Source: Polynucleobacter necessarius
GTDB lineage: Bacteria; Pseudomonadota; Gammaproteobacteria; Burkholderiales; Burkholderiaceae
Length of the DNA: 64,000 bases
Direction: 5' to 3'
NCBI GenBank assembly: GCA_900095165.1
Contig: LT606947.1
Coordinates: 1,054,001-1,118,000 of the forward strand
In this document: positions 61,249 through 64,000 of the stretch, in pieces
How positions within the stretch are numbered: the first letter of the stretch is position 1
Layout: each line of letters opens with the position of its first letter
The notes under the pieces: model-generated
What the model was told of the DNA's origin: nothing
Seen by the model: only the letters and a program-made list of their open reading frames with translations
The model's database searches: none
Position numbers and translations under genes: made by a program

Positions 61249-62623
61249 ATGTCCCACACTATTGCAGCAGCAGCAGATCTTAATGCACCACCAGTTACTA
61301 AAATCTTGGCTGAGTTTGTTACCTCTCACCCGAGCCAAGGGTGGACACCTGAGGTTGACCATGAAGCGCATCGCACTTTCTTAAATTGGCTAGGTTGCGC
61401 AATCGGCGCTGCTAATCATGAAAGTGTGGAGTCTTCACTCGCCGCCATTCGTGAGTTTCAACCTGCCCCACAAGCTAGTATTTTGGGCAGAAAAGACAAA
61501 GTAGATATGGGCGGCGCGGCACTTATCAATGGCATTAGCTCGCACACATTTGACTTTGACGATACTCACCTAAAGACCGTAATTCACCCTGCTGGCCCCG
61601 TAGCCTCAGCCATCCTGGCCTTAGGCGAGCATACCAATGTCAATGGCCGTCAAATCATCGACTCGCTGATCCTAGGAATCGATGTTGCTTGCCGAGTTGG
61701 CAATGCCATGTACCCAGATCACTACCATCGCGGCTGGCATATCACTGGTTCGACCGGCATGCTTGGCTCTGCAGCCGCTTGTTCACGCCTCATGGGCTTA
61801 GATCTCCAAAAGACAACAATGACTTTAGGAATCGCTGCTTCACAACCTGTGGGCATGCGCGAGCAATTTGGCACTATGACCAAACCATTTCATCCGGGCG
61901 GAGCAGCACGCGCAGGCCAACTATCAGCATTGCTAGCAAAACATGGTTTTACCGCTAGTCCTAAAGCACTCGAAGCAGGTCACGGCTATATGCAAACTGT
62001 TTCCACCAAATGCGACTGGTCAGAAATTGATCGTGAATTAGGAAAATCTTTTGAGATTTCTTTGAACACCTACAAACCGTTTGCTTGCGGCATTGTGATT
62101 CATCCGGCAATTGATGCTTGTGCCCAATTGCGTGCACAAGGCGTTAAGGCTGAAGATGTAGAACGTATTGAATTGCGCGTTCACCCGCTCGTACTTGAAT
62201 TAACTGGCAAGAAAACACCTAAAGATGGCCTTGAGGGCAAATTCAGCGTCTACCACGGCTTGTGCTGTTTGCTTGATTTTTGGGCAAGCAGGAGAAGGCG
62301 AATACGCTGACGATATTGTGAATCGTCCGGATGTAGTTGCTTTGCGCGCTAAGGTTAATGCAACCACTGACACCTCTATCAGCGAAGCATCAGTTGATGT
62401 GAAGGCATTCTTAAAAGACGGAAAAGAAGTTCATATTTTCGTGAAAAATGCGATTGGATCTGTTGAGAACCCAATGAGTGATGCTAACTTAGAGCAAAAA
62501 TTCACTAGCTTGGCAGAGCCGGTGATTAGCAAAGAGAAAACACGTCAATTGATTGCTGCACTCTGGAACTTAGGAAAAGCTTCTGACCTGAAGCAGACCC
62601 TCTCTTTGTGCATTCCTGATTAA
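61249..62623 (+). pseudogene. MmgE/PrpD family protein (frameshifted)
   Basis: About 457 residues. The first 350 (DHEAHRTFLNWLGCAIG, ISSHTFDFDDTHLKTVIHPAGPV) are intact; a break near 62280 shifts to GEYADDIVNRPDVVALRAK. The family includes 2-methylcitrate dehydratase and cis-aconitate decarboxylase-like enzymes, consistent with tricarboxylate or organic-acid catabolism and with the Bug receptor upstream. Confidence 0.85.
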
Positions 62624-62644
62624 TTTTCTGAAAGCATCATTTAC

Positions 62645-63607
62645 ATGGCTTCGCTACCAAGCATCGTTATTCTCGAAGACTACGAGCGCGCATTACGTAG
62701 ATTTTCTAATTAGGATGCATTAGACCAAAAGACAAATCTCACAATTCATCATGAGCCTTTACGTGGCGAAGATTTGTATGAAGCCATTAAAGATGCTGAC
62801 GCAATAGCCATTGTCAGAGACCGCGCCCCATTTAATGAGGCCATGATTGCGCGCCTTCCGAAGCTAAAGTTCCTAACGTTTACTGGCGAGTGTAATGGCA
62901 CGCTAGAAGCGTCTGCTTTGGTTGCTCGCAATATTCCTATGGCATGCACTCCTGGCGGCTCTTCTAAAGAAACAACTGCCGAGCTTACCTGGACGCTAAT
63001 TCTAGGTGCATCAAAGCGCTTGGTAGAGCAAAACAAATTGATTGCTTCTGGCGGCTGGCGGGATCAGCTCTCCGTCCTGCCAATGCTTTCTGGTGAGCGT
63101 CTTGGCGTCATGGGTTTAGGCTCAATTGGTAGTCGCGTTGCAAAAGTCGGGGCTGCACTTGGCATGGAAGTGGTTACCTAGAGCCCTAGAATGACTCCAG
63201 AAAGAGCTGCAGCTGAAAACGCAAAATCTGTCAGCCTTGAAGAATTACTCAAAACATCGAAAATTGTCACCATGCATTTGGTCGCAGGACCAGGCACCAA
63301 GGAGCTTATTAGCGCTTATGCGACCTGACTCCATACTCGTCAACACCTCTAGGGCAGCCCTCATTAATATGAGTAACTTGCAAAAGGCGCTTACCCAAGG
63401 CAAACCTGGATAGGCAGCAGTCGATGTATTTGATATAGAGCCATTGCCCGAAAAGGATCCCTTACGAAATACCCCCAATCTTCTAGTAACGCCTCACCTA
63501 GGATTTATTGCCGAGTCTATCTTTGCAACTTTCTCAAAAGGCATTACTGAAACATTGGAAGCGTGGCTAGACAATAGACCTGTGCCTCACTCCTTTACCC
63601 CAAAATA
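62645..63607 (+). pseudogene. D-2-hydroxyacid dehydrogenase (three in-frame stops, one frameshift)
   Basis: About 320 codons. Nucleotide binding is visible (GVMGLGSIGSRVAKVGAALGME), then the C-terminal catalytic part (LRPDSILVNTSRAALIN, AAVDVFDIEPLP, NLLVTPHLGF). TAG codons interrupt at 62711-62713, 63179-63181 and 63411-63413, each compatible with a Trp or Gln codon, and a frameshift lies near 63300. Family members reduce 2-oxoacids; part of the same catabolic cluster. Confidence 0.8.
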
Positions 63608-63633
63608 ACGCCCGTTGTAAATCGCGTCCTTTC

Positions 63634-64000
63634 TTGAAAACGCTCACACCATTACAACTCTTTATCTGCTTTAGCAAAATTGGCCTGTCAGGATTTGGAG
63701 GGGTGCTTCCGTGGGCTCGCAGAGGCTTGGTAGAGAAAGATAAGTTACTCACGTCTGAAGAATTCAGCGCCATCCTAGGGGTATGTCAAATTATGCCTGG
63801 GCCGAATGTGATCAACGTAGGCATTTGTGTTGGCTCTCGTTTCTGTGGAGCAAAAGGAGCAATTGCAGCGGTAGCAGGCCTGACGACTGGTCCTATTTTT
63901 ATCGTCATTTTGCTTGCCATCCTCTATGACTATTTTAGTTACCTTGAATATGTTAAGGGAGCGCTCAAAGGTATCGCAGCTGTAGGTGTTGGCCTGATCG
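63634..64000 (+). CDS. Chromate transporter family protein (partial)
   Basis: An open frame running off the window. LFICFSKIGLSGFGGVLPWARRGLVEKDKLL and GVCQIMPGPNVINVGICVGSRF match the opening of the CHR (ChrA-like) family, whose members export chromate or other anions; PGPNVINV is the signature. Membrane helices follow. The start (TTG 63634 or further upstream) is uncertain. Confidence 0.78.
   Translation, partial: MKTLTPLQLFICFSKIGLSGFGGVLPWARRGLVEKDKLLTSEEFSAILGVCQIMPGPNVINVGICVGSRFCGAKGAIAAVAGLTTGPIFIVILLAILYDYFSYLEYVKGALKGIAAVGVGLI

Noticed and set aside
1..64000. CRISPR array or insertion sequence
   Set aside because: No regularly spaced direct repeats and no transposase-like protein were found; the only repeat cluster is the 5,600-5,738 9-mers.

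Overview
The window joins three blocks of different character. Positions 1 to about 34,920 are a GC-rich, lambda/HK97-like siphophage genome, almost certainly a prophage. Its genes run rightward as replication and recombination (1-6,343), accessory genes and a DNA methyltransferase (6,345-10,108), packaging and head (10,234-17,747), tail (17,737-30,857), a putative tail-modification module (30,859-33,592) and lysis (33,665-34,922). No integrase, repressor or attachment site is visible, so the left end of the prophage must lie upstream of base 1.

Positions 34,910-46,509 are an anti-phage island read entirely on the minus strand. An operon of hsdM, hsdS, hsdR and a DUF262/DUF1524 (GmrSD-like) gene is chained by 4-nt stop/start overlaps. 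Upstream of it, another chained operon encodes an XRE-ImmA/IrrE regulator-protease, a PIN RNase, a CD-NTase and a SLATT membrane protein, which looks like a CBASS-type signalling system with a toxin-antitoxin-like front end. The island sits where prophages often carry cargo, so it may belong to the prophage; its right edge lies in a gene-free stretch at 46,510-47,058.

Positions 47,089-64,000 are AT-richer chromosomal DNA: an IlvD/Edd dehydratase, five tripartite-tricarboxylate (Bug) receptors without their membrane partners, two LysR regulators, a MmgE/PrpD protein, a D-2-hydroxyacid dehydrogenase, an alpha/beta hydrolase, the tRNA hydroxylase TrhO and the start of a chromate transporter. Many Bug receptors plus organic-acid genes suggest a betaproteobacterium of the Burkholderiales; from memory of gene content and base composition the flank resembles Polynucleobacter, but this was not tested.

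The most interesting content is (i) a cassette at 29,916-33,592: a tail-fibre protein with a very Cys-rich C terminus, a 2-oxoglutarate/Fe(II) oxygenase, an unknown coiled-coil protein and a radical SAM/SPASM enzyme, suggesting enzymatic modification of the fibre tip; and (ii) the four-gene XRE-ImmA/PIN/CD-NTase/SLATT operon.

An important caveat: about 30 genes are interrupted. Roughly 33 one- or two-base frameshifts, several in homopolymers, and about 12 in-frame stops, nearly all explicable by one C:G to T:A transition, occur in all three blocks. This is better explained by an error-prone consensus than by decay. Broken genes are given their full inferred span, and the breakpoints are stated.
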